From Shewanella profunda (GTDB lineage Bacteria; Pseudomonadota; Gammaproteobacteria; Enterobacterales; Shewanellaceae), in contig NZ_JAKILG010000002.1 of the NCBI RefSeq assembly GCF_023283765.1, positions 153,313 through 217,312 of the forward strand: DNA of 64,000 nt, given 5' to 3'. Shown one piece after another: positions 39,787 to 48,966 of this stretch (position 1 is its first letter; every line of letters starts with the position of its first letter). The notes below the pieces were generated by a model. The model did not search any database. It worked only from the letters and a program-made list of their open reading frames with translations, and had not been told where the DNA came from. The translations under genes and the position numbers were made by a program.

Positions 39787-40263
39787 ATGACACCTGCCGT
39801 TCGACTGGCAAAAAAAGCCAAAATTCCATTTGATATCCTTGAATATAGTCACGATCCACATTGCGCTGCCTATGGTGAAGAAGCCGCCAACACACTCGGG
39901 CTCAATCCTGCACAGGTATTTAAAACCCTGTTGGTCGCAATCGATAAAGCCCATGCGCCAATTGCAGTAGCCTTGGTGCCAGTCGATCATCAACTGAATC
40001 TTAAGGCCGTCGCTAAATGCTTAGGGCAGAAGAAATTGCAAATGGCCGATGCTGAACTCGCGCAAAAATCCTCGGGTTATCTTGTGGGCGGTATTAGCCC
40101 CTTAGCACAAAAAAAACTCTTGCCGACCTTAATTGACCAAAGCGCACAGTCCTTTGATCACATTTATGTCAGCGCGGGGCGCAGAGGTCTTGAAATTAGC
40201 TTATCGGCCAATGATTTAGCTCAGCTATGTAAAGGTTCATTTGCCGATATAAAGACGATTTAA
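39787..40263 (+). CDS. ybaK: Cys-tRNA(Pro)/Cys-tRNA(Cys) deacylase
   Basis: A trans-editing enzyme that hydrolyses Cys mischarged on tRNA-Pro. The protein is 158 residues and resembles E. coli YbaK closely along its length: it starts MTPAVRLAKKAKIPF, the catalytic-site segment GLNPAQVFKTLLV carries the key Lys, and STGYLVGGISP-like SSGYLVGGISPLAQKK and ISAGRRG-like segments are conserved. I chose the ATG at 39787 because AAGGAG lies six bases upstream; an upstream in-frame GTG overlaps that SD. Confidence 0.94.
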   Translation: MTPAVRLAKKAKIPFDILEYSHDPHCAAYGEEAANTLGLNPAQVFKTLLVAIDKAHAPIAVALVPVDHQLNLKAVAKCLGQKKLQMADAELAQKSSGYLVGGISPLAQKKLLPTLIDQSAQSFDHIYVSAGRRGLEISLSANDLAQLCKGSFADIKTI

Positions 40264-40353
40264 TTTATGCCTAATAGATTAAATGTCACATAAATAACAA
40301 CTATTTGACCTGAATCAATAAAGTGTTTGAAAAAGCCTTGATATCCGTCTATA

Positions 40354-40373
40354 AATTGTACTGAAGTACAATT
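40354..40373 (+). promoter_or_regulatory. Perfect palindrome, candidate operator
   Basis: Nine-base perfect arms AATTGTACT and AGTACAATT separated by two bases, ending 17 bases upstream of the ATG of the small membrane protein at 40391. The symmetry and position suggest a dimeric repressor site. It does not match any operator I can name with confidence. Confidence 0.55.
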
Positions 40374-40390
40374 CGGCTAAGGATAGTCAA

Positions 40391-40693
40391 ATGGAAAAAT
40401 CAACACAATGGAATCAAGAGACGAGTATCGGCCCCATAAGTTGGGTTGCCATGCTGCTGTGTATCGCCCTTTTTATCTATGAGCATTTTTGGGGAAATGG
40501 TTTTACAACTATGGTAGTCATGCTCTATAGCAGCTTTTTGCTTCCCTCGGTATTGCTTACCCGCAGAGTGCAGGAAAAATATTTTATTTATACCTTAGAA
40601 TATATCAGCGCCTTTCGTAAGTTCACAATTGTGATGACGGTAATATTCCTCTGTGTTTGGCTAGTTGCCACCTATACGCCACTCATCCATTGA
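40391..40693 (+). CDS. Small multi-pass membrane protein, function unknown
   Basis: A 100-residue protein with three hydrophobic stretches (about 15-31, 36-53 and 74-94) and a charged N-terminus (MEKSTQWNQE). A short basic loop, TRRVQEKYF, lies between the second and third. The ATG is preceded by AAGGATAG. No family recognised. It lies between ybaK and a bidirectional terminator, with a palindromic candidate operator just upstream, so it is probably a single, separately regulated gene. Confidence 0.7.
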   Translation: MEKSTQWNQETSIGPISWVAMLLCIALFIYEHFWGNGFTTMVVMLYSSFLLPSVLLTRRVQEKYFIYTLEYISAFRKFTIVMTVIFLCVWLVATYTPLIH

Positions 40694-40724
40694 TCACTAA
40701 TCTAAACATTAGTTACCGCAAACA

Positions 40725-40760
40725 AAAAAGCCGTCGATTTTATCCATCAACGGCTTTTTG
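40725..40760. terminator. Bidirectional terminator
   Basis: Stem AAAAAGCCGTCGAT / ATCAACGGCTTTTT with one mismatch and a short loop, flanked by A-rich and T-rich tracts, between the convergent small membrane protein gene and proA. Confidence 0.88.
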
Positions 40761-40776
40761 TTTGCCATTGTAGCCC

Positions 40777-42054
40777 CTAAACACGGCTAGTGTAATCACC
40801 CCATGCTAACCACTTATAGGTGGTTAATGCCTCAAGCCCCATTGGACCGCGGGCATGGAGCTTTTGCGTGCTCACAGCGACCTCAGCGCCTAAACCAAAC
40901 TGGCCGCCATCGGTAAAACGAGTGCTGGCATTGACATACACAGCGGCAGAATTCACTTCGTTCATAAAGTGCGCCGCAGCGTGAATATCATCGGTCAAAA
41001 TCGCTTCCGAATGACCACTAGAATAAGTGCGAATATGGTCAACGGCGGCATCGATATCAGCCACCACTTTGATGCCTAAGGTGAGTGACAACCATTCGAT
41101 GCCAAAATCCTCAGCCTTTGCGAAGGTGATATCGAACCCTAAACCATCGAGCAGCGTAAAACTTTGCTCGCAGACTGAAAAACGCACGCCTAAACGATGC
41201 AGATATTCGGCAATTTGTGGCACAAAAGTGCTCGCCACACGCTCATCCACCAGCAAGGTATCGAGCGCATTACACACGGTCGGACGCTGCACCTTCGCAT
41301 TAGCTATCACGGCGAGGGCGCGTTGTAAGTCAGCATTTTTATCGACATACAAATGACAAATGCCAATACCACCTAGGATTACCGGAATCGTCGCCTGCTC
41401 GGCACATAGACGCTGCAATGCTTGACCGCCGCGAGGCACTATCATATCGACATATTGATCGAGCTTTAGCAGTCCTGTCACTAAGGCTCTGTCTGAAGAA
41501 TCAATAAATTGCACCGCATCGACGGGTAACCCTTGGGCGACAATCGCGCCGCGGATCACCTCACTGATAAGTTTATTTGATTCAAGGGTTTCTTTACCGC
41601 CACGGAGGATCACCGCATTGCCCGTCTTTAAGGCGAGCACCGCGATATCGACGGTCACATTGGGCCGTGCTTCATAAATCACCCCGATAACGCCAAGCGG
41701 CACACGGCGACGAGTTAGCCTTAAACCGTTATCTAATAACTTACTGCCAAATTCTTCACCCACGGGATCGGCGAGGCGGATCACATCGCTGATGTCACCG
41801 ATAATACCCGCTAAACGCGCATCATCGAGCAACAATCTATCGATCATTGCATCGGTTAATCCATCGGCCTTAGCAGCGGCAACATCCTTAGCATTGGCGG
41901 CTAAAATGGCCGGAGAGTTTTCCGTTAGCGCATCGGCAATAGCCTCGAGCAAATCGGCTTTTTGACTCGCCGTTAAGTTGGCTAAGGCATAACTGGCCTG
42001 TTTGGCATTAGCGCCAAGTTGCTGTAAATACTGTTCTTGATTAATTTGACTCAA
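40777..42054 (-). CDS. proA: Gamma-glutamyl phosphate reductase
   Basis: ProA reduces gamma-glutamyl phosphate to glutamate semialdehyde, the second step of proline synthesis. An aldehyde-dehydrogenase-type fold of 425 residues, with [25 protein letters not shown] and, in the active-site region, [14 protein letters not shown], whose Cys is the catalytic nucleophile. The C-terminal [25 protein letters not shown] is a family hallmark. The start is TTG at 42054 with GAGGT upstream, 12 bp after proB. Confidence 0.96.
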   Translation of the reverse strand: MSQINQEQYLQQLGANAKQASYALANLTASQKADLLEAIADALTENSPAILAANAKDVAAAKADGLTDAMIDRLLLDDARLAGIIGDISDVIRLADPVGEEFGSKLLDNGLRLTRRRVPLGVIGVIYEARPNVTVDIAVLALKTGNAVILRGGKETLESNKLISEVIRGAIVAQGLPVDAVQFIDSSDRALVTGLLKLDQYVDMIVPRGGQALQRLCAEQATIPVILGGIGICHLYVDKNADLQRALAVIANAKVQRPTVCNALDTLLVDERVASTFVPQIAEYLHRLGVRFSVCEQSFTLLDGLGFDITFAKAEDFGIEWLSLTLGIKVVADIDAAVDHIRTYSSGHSEAILTDDIHAAAHFMNEVNSAAVYVNASTRFTDGGQFGLGAEVAVSTQKLHARGPMGLEALTTYKWLAWGDYTSRV

Positions 42055-42066
42055 AACAGACCTCGC

Positions 42067-43185
42067 TTATAGGACAACCATGTCGTTGCGGTGCACTATT
42101 GCATCACCATAATCGTAACCGAGTATGGACTCGATCTCGTCGGAATGTTTACCTGCGATCAAACCTAGGGCTTGGCCGCAATATCGAGTTATCCCCTTAG
42201 CAATCACTTTACCTTTTTGATCAACTAATTGCAGCGTTGCACCACGTTCAAACTGACCTCTAACGCCGATAATACCTTTAGACAACAAGCTGCGGCCCTT
42301 GTCTGTCACGGCTTTTACCGCGCCAGCATCGAGCACTAAAGAGCCTTGAGTTGCAGGTCCCGCTAAAATCCACTGTTTACGGCTTTCGAGCGGGTTTTCA
42401 ATGGCACTAAAGTGAGTGCCAACGGATTCTTTACCGACCACTTTTTTAATCACATCGGGGTGATGACCTGAGGCTATAACCACCTCAATCCCGGCACGGC
42501 GAGCAATATCAGCGGCTTCCAATTTAGTCGACATCCCGCCCGTGCCCAAACCCGATACAGAACCGCCAGCTAACATGCGCAGGCTGTCGTCGATCTTCAC
42601 CACCTGCGAAATCAATTTAGCATTCGGGTTAGTGCGCGGATCGGCATCGAATAAACCCTTTTGATCCGTCAATAAAATCAATAAATCGGCATCGCATAGG
42701 AGTGCTGCACGTGCCGATAGATTATCGTTATCACCCACTTTAATTTCATTGGTGGCAACGGCATCGTTTTCGTTGATGATCGGGATAATATTATTCGCTA
42801 GCAATGCATTGAGTGTGTCGCGGGCATTGAGGTAGCGTTCTCTATCCTGCAAGTCGGCACGGGTCAGCAGCAATTGACCGACATGCAGCCCATAAATACT
42901 AAAGAGTTGTGACCAAGCGAGGATCAACTGGCTTTGCCCGACAGCGGCTAACAATTGCTTATTGGCCATAGTGTCGGGCAGTGTCGGGTATTGGAGATGT
43001 TCACGCCCAGCGGCAATGGCCCCTGAGGTACATAAAACAACTTCGACCCCTGACTTCATCAGTACGGCCATTTGACGAGCAAGCTCAACCATATGGGCTT
43101 TATCCAGCTGTTTACTGCCAGAAGTCAGCACACTCGTCCCCAATTTCACTACCACGCGGCGATACGCAATCTCACTTAAGTTCAT
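42067..43185 (-). CDS. proB: Glutamate 5-kinase
   Basis: ProB phosphorylates glutamate to start proline synthesis and is normally feedback-inhibited by proline. An amino-acid-kinase domain ([13 protein letters not shown] at the N-terminus, [33 protein letters not shown] and [15 protein letters not shown]) is followed by a C-terminal PUA domain (about residues 275-372, with [10 protein letters not shown] and [12 protein letters not shown]). At 372 residues it is the two-domain form. First gene of proBA. Confidence 0.97.
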   Translation of the reverse strand: MNLSEIAYRRVVVKLGTSVLTSGSKQLDKAHMVELARQMAVLMKSGVEVVLCTSGAIAAGREHLQYPTLPDTMANKQLLAAVGQSQLILAWSQLFSIYGLHVGQLLLTRADLQDRERYLNARDTLNALLANNIIPIINENDAVATNEIKVGDNDNLSARAALLCDADLLILLTDQKGLFDADPRTNPNAKLISQVVKIDDSLRMLAGGSVSGLGTGGMSTKLEAADIARRAGIEVVIASGHHPDVIKKVVGKESVGTHFSAIENPLESRKQWILAGPATQGSLVLDAGAVKAVTDKGRSLLSKGIIGVRGQFERGATLQLVDQKGKVIAKGITRYCGQALGLIAGKHSDEIESILGYDYGDAIVHRNDMVVL

Positions 43186-43298
43186 TATTCATTTGTAAAA
43201 AATAACCGAACAATCCTTATACCTAATCCGTTGGATAATTGGTAGCAAGGAGTTATTAACTCGAGATAAATTTTCGATTTTGCTTGGAATAGTGCATT

Positions 43299-43325
43299 AA
43301 AAAGGGCCATCGATTAAATGACCCT
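43299..43325 (-). terminator. Terminator of the purine permease gene
   Basis: On the minus strand AGGGTCAT pairs with ATGGCCCT (one mismatch), followed by TTTTTAA. A further perfect palindrome, ATTGTCTA / TAGACAAT with a three-base spacer, lies at 43334-43352 between it and the gene end. Confidence 0.7.
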
Positions 43326-43386
43326 CAAAAAATATTGTCTATTGTAGACAATCTATCACACTAGGTGAGCCCACGAATTGACAGCA

Positions 43387-44676
43387 TCAGCCATAGATAA
43401 ACTTAGCCACAAACAATGCCGCTAACACAAGGATACCAATGTTTAAATCACTAAAACGGCCAGTGAGCAATTTGATAGCAGCATAGGAGATAATCCCCAG
43501 TGCAATACCCGATGCAATAGAGAAGGTCAGCGGCATTAAGATACACACAACCACCACAGGCGCTGCTTCGGTTAAATCTTCCCACTCTACATGCACAAGA
43601 CCTGACATCATCAAAATTGCCACATAAAACAGTGTGCCCGCAGTCGCATAAGCAGGGATCATTCCCGCCAATGGCGACAGGAATAACGCAGCAATAAACA
43701 GTAATCCCACCACCACGGCGGTTAATCCTGTACGGCCACCCGCACTCACACCCGCAGTACTTTCGATATAGCTTGTCGTGGTGGAAGTACCACAAGCAGC
43801 CCCCGCAATGGTTGCTATACTGTCAGCGGTCAAGGCACGATTCAAACGTGGTAAACGACCTTTATCATCGAGAAAACCACCTCGCTGGGCAACCGCCACT
43901 AAGGTGCCTGAGGTATCAAATAAATCCACAAACAAGAAGGCAAACACTACTGATAGCATAGTTACTTCAAAGACTTGGGATAAATCCATCTTCATAAATG
44001 TGGGTGCAATTGAAGGTGGCATTGACACTATGCCGTTATAGCTCACATCACCAAATATCAATCCTAGGCCTGTGATAATTAAGATACTTAAAATCACCGC
44101 CGACTTCATTCCCCTTTGGACCATGGCAATAATCAGGAAAAAGCCCAACACCGCCATCACAGCTGGAAATGCCGTAATATCACCCATAGTGACCAAGGTC
44201 GCCGGATTAGCAACGACAATGCCGGCACTTTTAAGACCTATAAGCGCGAGGAATAAACCGATACCGGCGGCAATGCCTAAACGTAACGACACAGGAATAC
44301 TGTTGACAATCCATTCGCGAATACGCACTAAGGATAAGATTAAAAAGCAAATTCCCGACAGGAATACCGCACCTAACGCAGTCTCCCAGCTATAACCCAT
44401 TTCCCCTACAACCGTGTAAGTAAAAAAGGCGTTAAGCCCCATTCCCGGAGCTAATGCTATGGGATAGTTAGCCATTAATCCCATGACTAAACAACCGATT
44501 GCAGCAGCAAGGCAAGTCGCAACAAATACTGCACCGTGGTCCATGCCCGCATCGGCTAACATCATGGGATTCACAAAAATGATGTAGGCCATTGTCATAA
44601 ATGTGGTCAAACCTGCGATCGCTTCCTGCTTGAGGCTCGTTTGATTTTGTTTTAGTTTGAACAGCTTTTCTAACAT
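43387..44676 (-). CDS. NCS2/AzgA-family adenine/guanine/hypoxanthine permease
   Basis: A proton-coupled purine-base importer of the inner membrane, 429 residues with 12 or more hydrophobic segments. The AzgA-type landmarks are the opening LKQEAIAGLTTFMTMAYII, NPMMLADAGMD, APGMGLNAFFTYTV and, in the second half, FLFVDLFDTSGTLVAVA and GTSTTTSYIESTAGVSAGG. Which purine it prefers cannot be decided. AAGGAA precedes the ATG. No purine riboswitch or clear PurR site was seen in the 190-bp upstream gap. Confidence 0.92.
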   Translation of the reverse strand: MLEKLFKLKQNQTSLKQEAIAGLTTFMTMAYIIFVNPMMLADAGMDHGAVFVATCLAAAIGCLVMGLMANYPIALAPGMGLNAFFTYTVVGEMGYSWETALGAVFLSGICFLILSLVRIREWIVNSIPVSLRLGIAAGIGLFLALIGLKSAGIVVANPATLVTMGDITAFPAVMAVLGFFLIIAMVQRGMKSAVILSILIITGLGLIFGDVSYNGIVSMPPSIAPTFMKMDLSQVFEVTMLSVVFAFLFVDLFDTSGTLVAVAQRGGFLDDKGRLPRLNRALTADSIATIAGAACGTSTTTSYIESTAGVSAGGRTGLTAVVVGLLFIAALFLSPLAGMIPAYATAGTLFYVAILMMSGLVHVEWEDLTEAAPVVVVCILMPLTFSIASGIALGIISYAAIKLLTGRFSDLNIGILVLAALFVAKFIYG

Positions 44677-44864
44677 GGAACTGGGTTCCTTTTATTTTAA
44701 GTAGGTAGGGTATTTAAATGTAAGGAGTATGTAGCGCGATTACATTTGCAGCAGATTATAGGGAGTTTAAGTTGGTCAGGCCACACAATTGGCAAGGAAT
44801 AGTTAACTCCGTCAATAGTAGTGCCATGCACAAGATAGGCAAATTTAAACGAATTCTAACTCAC

Positions 44865-45200
44865 TCACAAAGCCACGTTATCGATATCAGTAACGCCAAT
44901 CAACTCGGCTATTTCGGTTACATGGGTATCGACCCAAGCGCTGCTGATCGGTCCCCAGGTCACAACGCGGTAATAACCTGCATTATTTCGGCTGCCTTCC
45001 TGTACAAATTCGACTCGAATACCTATATCTTCAAAAGCCGCTATCGCATCCTGTAAGGTGCGGCGAGGCATTCCAGTTAACTTATTGAGTGATAATAAGT
45101 TATGGCGTTCATCATCCATCAAATGCGCCAAATAAAGCTTACGCAAAAACGCCTTATGCTGTTTTGAAATCGGTTGTGATACGGGTATAGAAAGTGACAT
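44865..45200 (-). CDS. Winged-helix DNA-binding-type protein, role unknown
   Basis: A 111-residue protein. The predicted helix-turn-helix is around residues 36-60 (LLSLNKLTGMPRRTLQDAIAA), followed by a beta-wing-like segment (IRVEFVQEGSRNNAGYYRVVTW). This suggests a small winged-helix transcription factor without a ligand domain, but the family is not recognised. It is transcribed alone and its target is not evident; a gene for a periplasmic binding protein diverges from it. Confidence 0.65.
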   Translation of the reverse strand: MSLSIPVSQPISKQHKAFLRKLYLAHLMDDERHNLLSLNKLTGMPRRTLQDAIAAFEDIGIRVEFVQEGSRNNAGYYRVVTWGPISSAWVDTHVTEIAELIGVTDIDNVAL

Positions 45201-45528
45201 CGGATAACCTGTATGATGATAAAAATAATTACCATCAAAACTACTTTATATTCAGTTAATAAGGCAATAGCTAACCCTAAATAGTTGACGTTAAATATAC
45301 ACAGATCACGGCATCACAATGGGGCTGATTGACTTGAATAAAACAACTTGTATTCTCCCCTAGAATACTGCTATTTCTCACCTCAGTTATTTATAGGTAA
45401 ATAGCTGAAATATGTTTTTATAAATTAAGTCGTGCCATGCATATAGACAAACTACACTTACTGATGTGAGTCATGGAGTGGCTTAGCGAGCCTCGCCCCT
45501 GCAACTAAAGAGTCCCGTGGAGGTATTG
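45201..45528. other. Intergenic region between divergent genes
   Basis: No gene is supported. It should hold promoters for the winged-helix gene and the binding-protein gene. A near-perfect palindrome lies at 45384-45407 (CAGTTATTTA / TAAATAGCTG, one mismatch). A GTGGAGG ribosome binding site precedes the plus-strand gene. Confidence 0.45.
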
Positions 45529-46392
45529 GTGATAATGAACCTTGATAAAGATAAACCCGATAACTCTGGTATTCGATATAACCACTACAAATTAATGGGA
45601 TTAATGGCACTCTGCAGCTATCAGATTAGCCACGCAGCCGAGCTTAACATTGGCGTTAGCCTCTCTATTCCCCCCTATGTTATTCAAGAAACTAACAGTG
45701 GACTCGAACTCGAATTACTCTACAAAGCTCTCGCGGTTAAAGGGCATCAAGCCACCATTCACTACCTTCCATTCGCACGTACATTCCATGAGCTAAAAGA
45801 AGGCAAACTCGACGGCATCATCAATATTAAAGAAGGAATGTTAAAAAACGTCTTTTATTCCGATGTGGCAATTAGCTATCAAAACTGTGCCATCAGCCTC
45901 GAATCTAATCGTTTCAATATCAATAGTATAAAGGATTTAAGCAACAAACAAATTGTCGCTTTCCAGCGTGCATCGACCATGTTAGGGGAAGAGTTTACCC
46001 AAATGGCTAAAGCCAATACTGGCTATAAAGAACAAGCACGGCAGATACAACAGGTTTATATGCTTATGAAACATAGAGCCGATGTGGTTGTGATGGATAA
46101 AAATATTTTCAAATACTATTTAAAGCAGGCTTATCTCGACGGGCGACTGAACAGCAAAGAATTACAACAGCAAGCGGTTTGCCACAAAATATTCCCACCA
46201 TCGGAATATCGTTTCGCATTTCTCAATGCGCAAATTCGTGATGATTTTAATGCGGGTCTAGAACAGATTACCCAAGATGGTACCCTGCTAGCACTACAGG
46301 AAAAATACAGCCGCCTCATGTCCATAGAGACTGAAGCGGAGGCATCAGCCAATATCATAGAACGCAGCACTATCGGAAACGATGCGCTCTAA
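45529..46392 (+). CDS. Periplasmic substrate-binding protein (SBP_bac_3-type)
   Basis: An extracytoplasmic binding protein of the type 3 family, normally for amino acids, but here without ABC partners. An extended N-terminus (about 18 polar residues) precedes the hydrophobic core MGLMALCSYQISHAAE of a signal peptide. The mature part begins LNIGVSLSIPPYV and includes LPFARTFHELKEGKLDGI. A VVVMDKNIFKYYL segment lies in the hinge/second lobe. The start is taken at the GTG at 45529 (GGAGG five bases upstream); ATG 45535 is an alternative. Orphan binding proteins of this type often sense rather than transport. Confidence 0.78.
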   Translation: MIMNLDKDKPDNSGIRYNHYKLMGLMALCSYQISHAAELNIGVSLSIPPYVIQETNSGLELELLYKALAVKGHQATIHYLPFARTFHELKEGKLDGIINIKEGMLKNVFYSDVAISYQNCAISLESNRFNINSIKDLSNKQIVAFQRASTMLGEEFTQMAKANTGYKEQARQIQQVYMLMKHRADVVVMDKNIFKYYLKQAYLDGRLNSKELQQQAVCHKIFPPSEYRFAFLNAQIRDDFNAGLEQITQDGTLLALQEKYSRLMSIETEAEASANIIERSTIGNDAL

Positions 46393-46403
46393 CTTACAAT
46401 TAA

Positions 46404-46425
46404 AAAGGACGCTTATGCGTCCTTT
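46404..46425. terminator. Bidirectional terminator
   Basis: Perfect nine-base stem AAAGGACGC / GCGTCCTTT with a four-base loop, flanked by A- and T-rich bases, between the convergent binding-protein and Usp genes. Confidence 0.85.
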
Positions 46426-46439
46426 CATTAATAAAACCC

Positions 46440-46871
46440 TTACTTAACAACAAGCACAGGGCAAGCCGCTCCATTAGCCACAGCTTCGGCGACATTAGTA
46501 TGTAAAAAGTGTGATAATCCACTTCGGCCATGGCTGGCAATGACCACCATGCCAATATCCTTGCTATTGGCCTCCTCTAAAATTTGATCTACAGGATCAC
46601 CACGGCGGATCAATGTGGTTATAGGGAGATCCGTTTTAAGCCTCTCTAGTAGCGCCTGCATTTTATTGGCCGCCGCATCCTCCATGCTTTTCGCCAGTTC
46701 CTCAGGTGTGATAGATAAAATCAAAAAGTTTTCATCACCAACAGGCTGCTCAACAACATGTAAAATCTTTAGACCAACATTATATAAATTAGCCATTTCA
46801 ATGGCGTAACTCAGTGCATGGGCCGCAGTTTCAGAAAAATCTGTGGGCCAGAGTATTTGACCTTTACGCAT
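46440..46871 (-). CDS. Universal stress protein (UspA family)
   Basis: A 143-residue single-domain Usp. The N-terminal ILWPTDFSETAAHALSYAIEMA and C-terminal VVIASHGRSGLSHFLHTNVAEAVANGAACPVLVV follow the family fold. In nucleotide-binding Usps the glycine motif is G-2x-G-9x-G(S/T). Here the first two glycines are present (HGRSG) but the last G-S/T is replaced by A-E (NVAEAV), so ATP binding is doubtful. AAGGAG precedes the ATG. Probably cytoplasmic and stress-induced; no direct evidence. Confidence 0.88.
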   Translation of the reverse strand: MRKGQILWPTDFSETAAHALSYAIEMANLYNVGLKILHVVEQPVGDENFLILSITPEELAKSMEDAAANKMQALLERLKTDLPITTLIRRGDPVDQILEEANSKDIGMVVIASHGRSGLSHFLHTNVAEAVANGAACPVLVVK

Positions 46872-46923
46872 AATCTGTACTCCTTATATGGCGCGTATGG
46901 ATTATCTTGTTGGTTTTAACTGC

Positions 46924-47307
46924 TTAGTCTTTAAGCCAAGCAACGGCATCGTCTTTATCGACAAAAAACTTCACCTGTGCAGGTGTAAACCAATTTGCTA
47001 ATTTCGCCATAACCTCCTGAAGGGTTGTCTTACCTACTATGGCTATTTTTTCAAAGTGGCGAACGTGCTTCACTCCTAGTTTTAGATCATCCCACGCGGC
47101 CTGTAGTTCCAAGCCTTCCAATTCAGTGACATCCACTAAGGCATAAATATCGGGATCTTTTACCCCCTCTAAAGCTGACTCCAGCACAGGTACCATCATT
47201 TCGTAGTCTTGATGGGTTAATGTGCCGATGGCTTTAAAGGCAACAAAAAAATCATCATCACCATAGCGCTCAATACCAATAGAAATTCCGTGTTTTAACA
47301 AAGCCAT
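46924..47307 (-). CDS. SpoIIAA-like/STAS-type protein
   Basis: A 127-residue cytoplasmic protein with the SpoIIAA-like (PF11964-type) pattern: an early FFVAFKAIGTLTHQDYEMMVPVL, the central DIYALVDVTELEGLELQAAWDDLKLG, and a C-terminal VKFFVDKDDAVAWL. The group is widespread and poorly characterised. I chose the ATG at 47307, with GGGAGG upstream; a longer reading from 47358 adds 17 residues without an SD. It lies 52 bp upstream of the Usp gene on the same strand, so the two may form a stress-related operon. Confidence 0.82.
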   Translation of the reverse strand: MALLKHGISIGIERYGDDDFFVAFKAIGTLTHQDYEMMVPVLESALEGVKDPDIYALVDVTELEGLELQAAWDDLKLGVKHVRHFEKIAIVGKTTLQEVMAKLANWFTPAQVKFFVDKDDAVAWLKD

Positions 47308-47422
47308 ACATCCTCCCTGTATAAAAACCACCCATATTAGTGTAGAAGCTAAGTCCACAATAAGCCGTGATCTTGCTCATAAATACACCAGATAACTTGC
47401 ACTGACTCACTAAGCCAACTAG

Positions 47423-47450
47423 GATAAACCGACTAATCAGTCGGTTTATC
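47423..47450. promoter_or_regulatory. 28-bp TetR-type operator
   Basis: A perfect inverted repeat: arms GATAAACCGACT and AGTCGGTTTATC with a four-base centre. It lies 75 bases upstream of the aldehyde dehydrogenase start, and the gene after that encodes a TetR regulator. Length, symmetry and position fit a TetR operator controlling the aldehyde dehydrogenase-tetR unit. Confidence 0.75.
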
Positions 47451-47525
47451 TATAACTGCGTGGTAAATTAAAAATCAACCATGCATTTTGCCGCTAATAC
47501 ACACTTTACACTTGGAGCAACAATA

Positions 47526-48950
47526 ATGAATATGGCCACAGGTACCACGAATATCTCGCCACTGACCCAGTTGCTCCAATGTCAACGCAGCTGTTACTTA
47601 ACAAACCCCAATTCCGATTACAGTGTACGAGTTGAGCAACTAACGCGGCTTAAAGCGGCTATATTACAGTTCCAAACCCCTTTGGTTGAGGCATTAAGCC
47701 AAGATTATGGTCATAGATCCAAGGATGACAGCCTAATATCAGACATTATGCCCGTCATCAATAACATCAATTACACCCTAAAGAACCTCAAAAAGTGGCT
47801 TAAACCCAGCCATCGCCATGCGGGAATTTTACTCGCGCCCGCCAAGGTCACAGTCCATTATCAACCTTTGGGGGTTATCGGCATTATCGTGCCGTGGAAT
47901 TTCCCCGTCATGCTGTCAATTGGCCCGCTAGTCACCGCCATTGCCGCAGGTAATCATGCCATGCTCAAAATGTCTGAATTTACCCCAGCAACAAATAGAG
48001 TGATAAAACAACTCTTAGCCCAAGTGTTTGATGAATCCCATGTCGCCGTTGTTGAAGGTGAAGCCGATATTGCTGCCGAATTTTCTGCCCTGCCCTTCGA
48101 TCATTTACTCTTTACAGGCTCGACCACAGTTGGCCGCCATGTGATGCGGGCCGCCGCGAATAACCTCACACCCGTGACACTCGAACTGGGCGGTAAATCA
48201 CCCGTAATTATCGCCCCCGATATGCCGCTTGAGATAGCAGTAGAACGAATGATTTACGGTAAGTGCCTAAATGCAGGGCAAATCTGTGTCGCCCCTGATT
48301 ATGTGCTTTGTCCTAAAGCCAAGGTGGATGATTTTATCGCGGCCTACCAAGCTAAGTTTAAATCCATGTACGGCGCGATTAACCACAATCAGGACTATGG
48401 CTGCATCATTAATACACGTCAGTTTGACCGCCTTATGACAGTACTTGACGATGCCAAAGCTAAGGGTGCCCGTGTCATTTCGGCAACTAACGAAGCCATA
48501 GATAGCCAAAACCGCAAAATTGCGACTCAGTTGATAACGAACACCAGTGAAGACATGCTATTGATGCAGGAGGAAATATTTGGCCCATTACTGCCGATTA
48601 TTGGCTACAACTCCTTAGAGGAAGCGATTCAATATATCAACCACAGGGCAAGACCTTTAGCCCTTTATGTGATGAGTTTCGATGAGCCAACTCAGCAAAA
48701 AATCCTCCAGCAGACCCATTCTGGCGGCGTTTGTATCAATGAAACCGTGTTCCATGTCGCGGCCGACGATGCGCCCTTTGGAGGTATAGGGTCATCGGGT
48801 ATGGGGCATTACCATGGCAAAGAAGGCTTTTTGACCTTCAGCCACGCTAAAACCGTACTCAGCCGTGGCCGATTCAACACAGGTAAGTTTGTGCACCCAC
48901 CCTACGGCACGTTTATCCAACGTATGTTGATGAAACTATTCTTGCGCTAG
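47526..48950 (+). CDS. Coniferyl-aldehyde-dehydrogenase-type aldehyde dehydrogenase
   Basis: An NAD(P)-dependent aldehyde dehydrogenase of the class 3/CalB group, 474 residues. Landmarks: VIGIIVPWNFPVM, TLELGGKSPVII with the general-base Glu, NAGQICVAPDYVL with the catalytic Cys, and EEIFGPLLP. The C-terminal end FIQRMLMKLFLR is hydrophobic/basic, as in membrane-associated fatty aldehyde dehydrogenases. I chose the ATG at 47526, which has GGAG eight bases upstream, over one at 47481. It is followed 16 bp later by a TetR regulator. The true substrate is unknown; long-chain or aromatic aldehydes are plausible. Confidence 0.87.
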   Translation: MNMATGTTNISPLTQLLQCQRSCYLTNPNSDYSVRVEQLTRLKAAILQFQTPLVEALSQDYGHRSKDDSLISDIMPVINNINYTLKNLKKWLKPSHRHAGILLAPAKVTVHYQPLGVIGIIVPWNFPVMLSIGPLVTAIAAGNHAMLKMSEFTPATNRVIKQLLAQVFDESHVAVVEGEADIAAEFSALPFDHLLFTGSTTVGRHVMRAAANNLTPVTLELGGKSPVIIAPDMPLEIAVERMIYGKCLNAGQICVAPDYVLCPKAKVDDFIAAYQAKFKSMYGAINHNQDYGCIINTRQFDRLMTVLDDAKAKGARVISATNEAIDSQNRKIATQLITNTSEDMLLMQEEIFGPLLPIIGYNSLEEAIQYINHRARPLALYVMSFDEPTQQKILQQTHSGGVCINETVFHVAADDAPFGGIGSSGMGHYHGKEGFLTFSHAKTVLSRGRFNTGKFVHPPYGTFIQRMLMKLFLR

Positions 48951-48966
48951 TCATTGGGGATAAATC

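Noticed and set aside
44677..44864. Purine riboswitch upstream of the purine permease
   Set aside because: The conserved junction bases and loop-loop helices of purine riboswitches are not visible.
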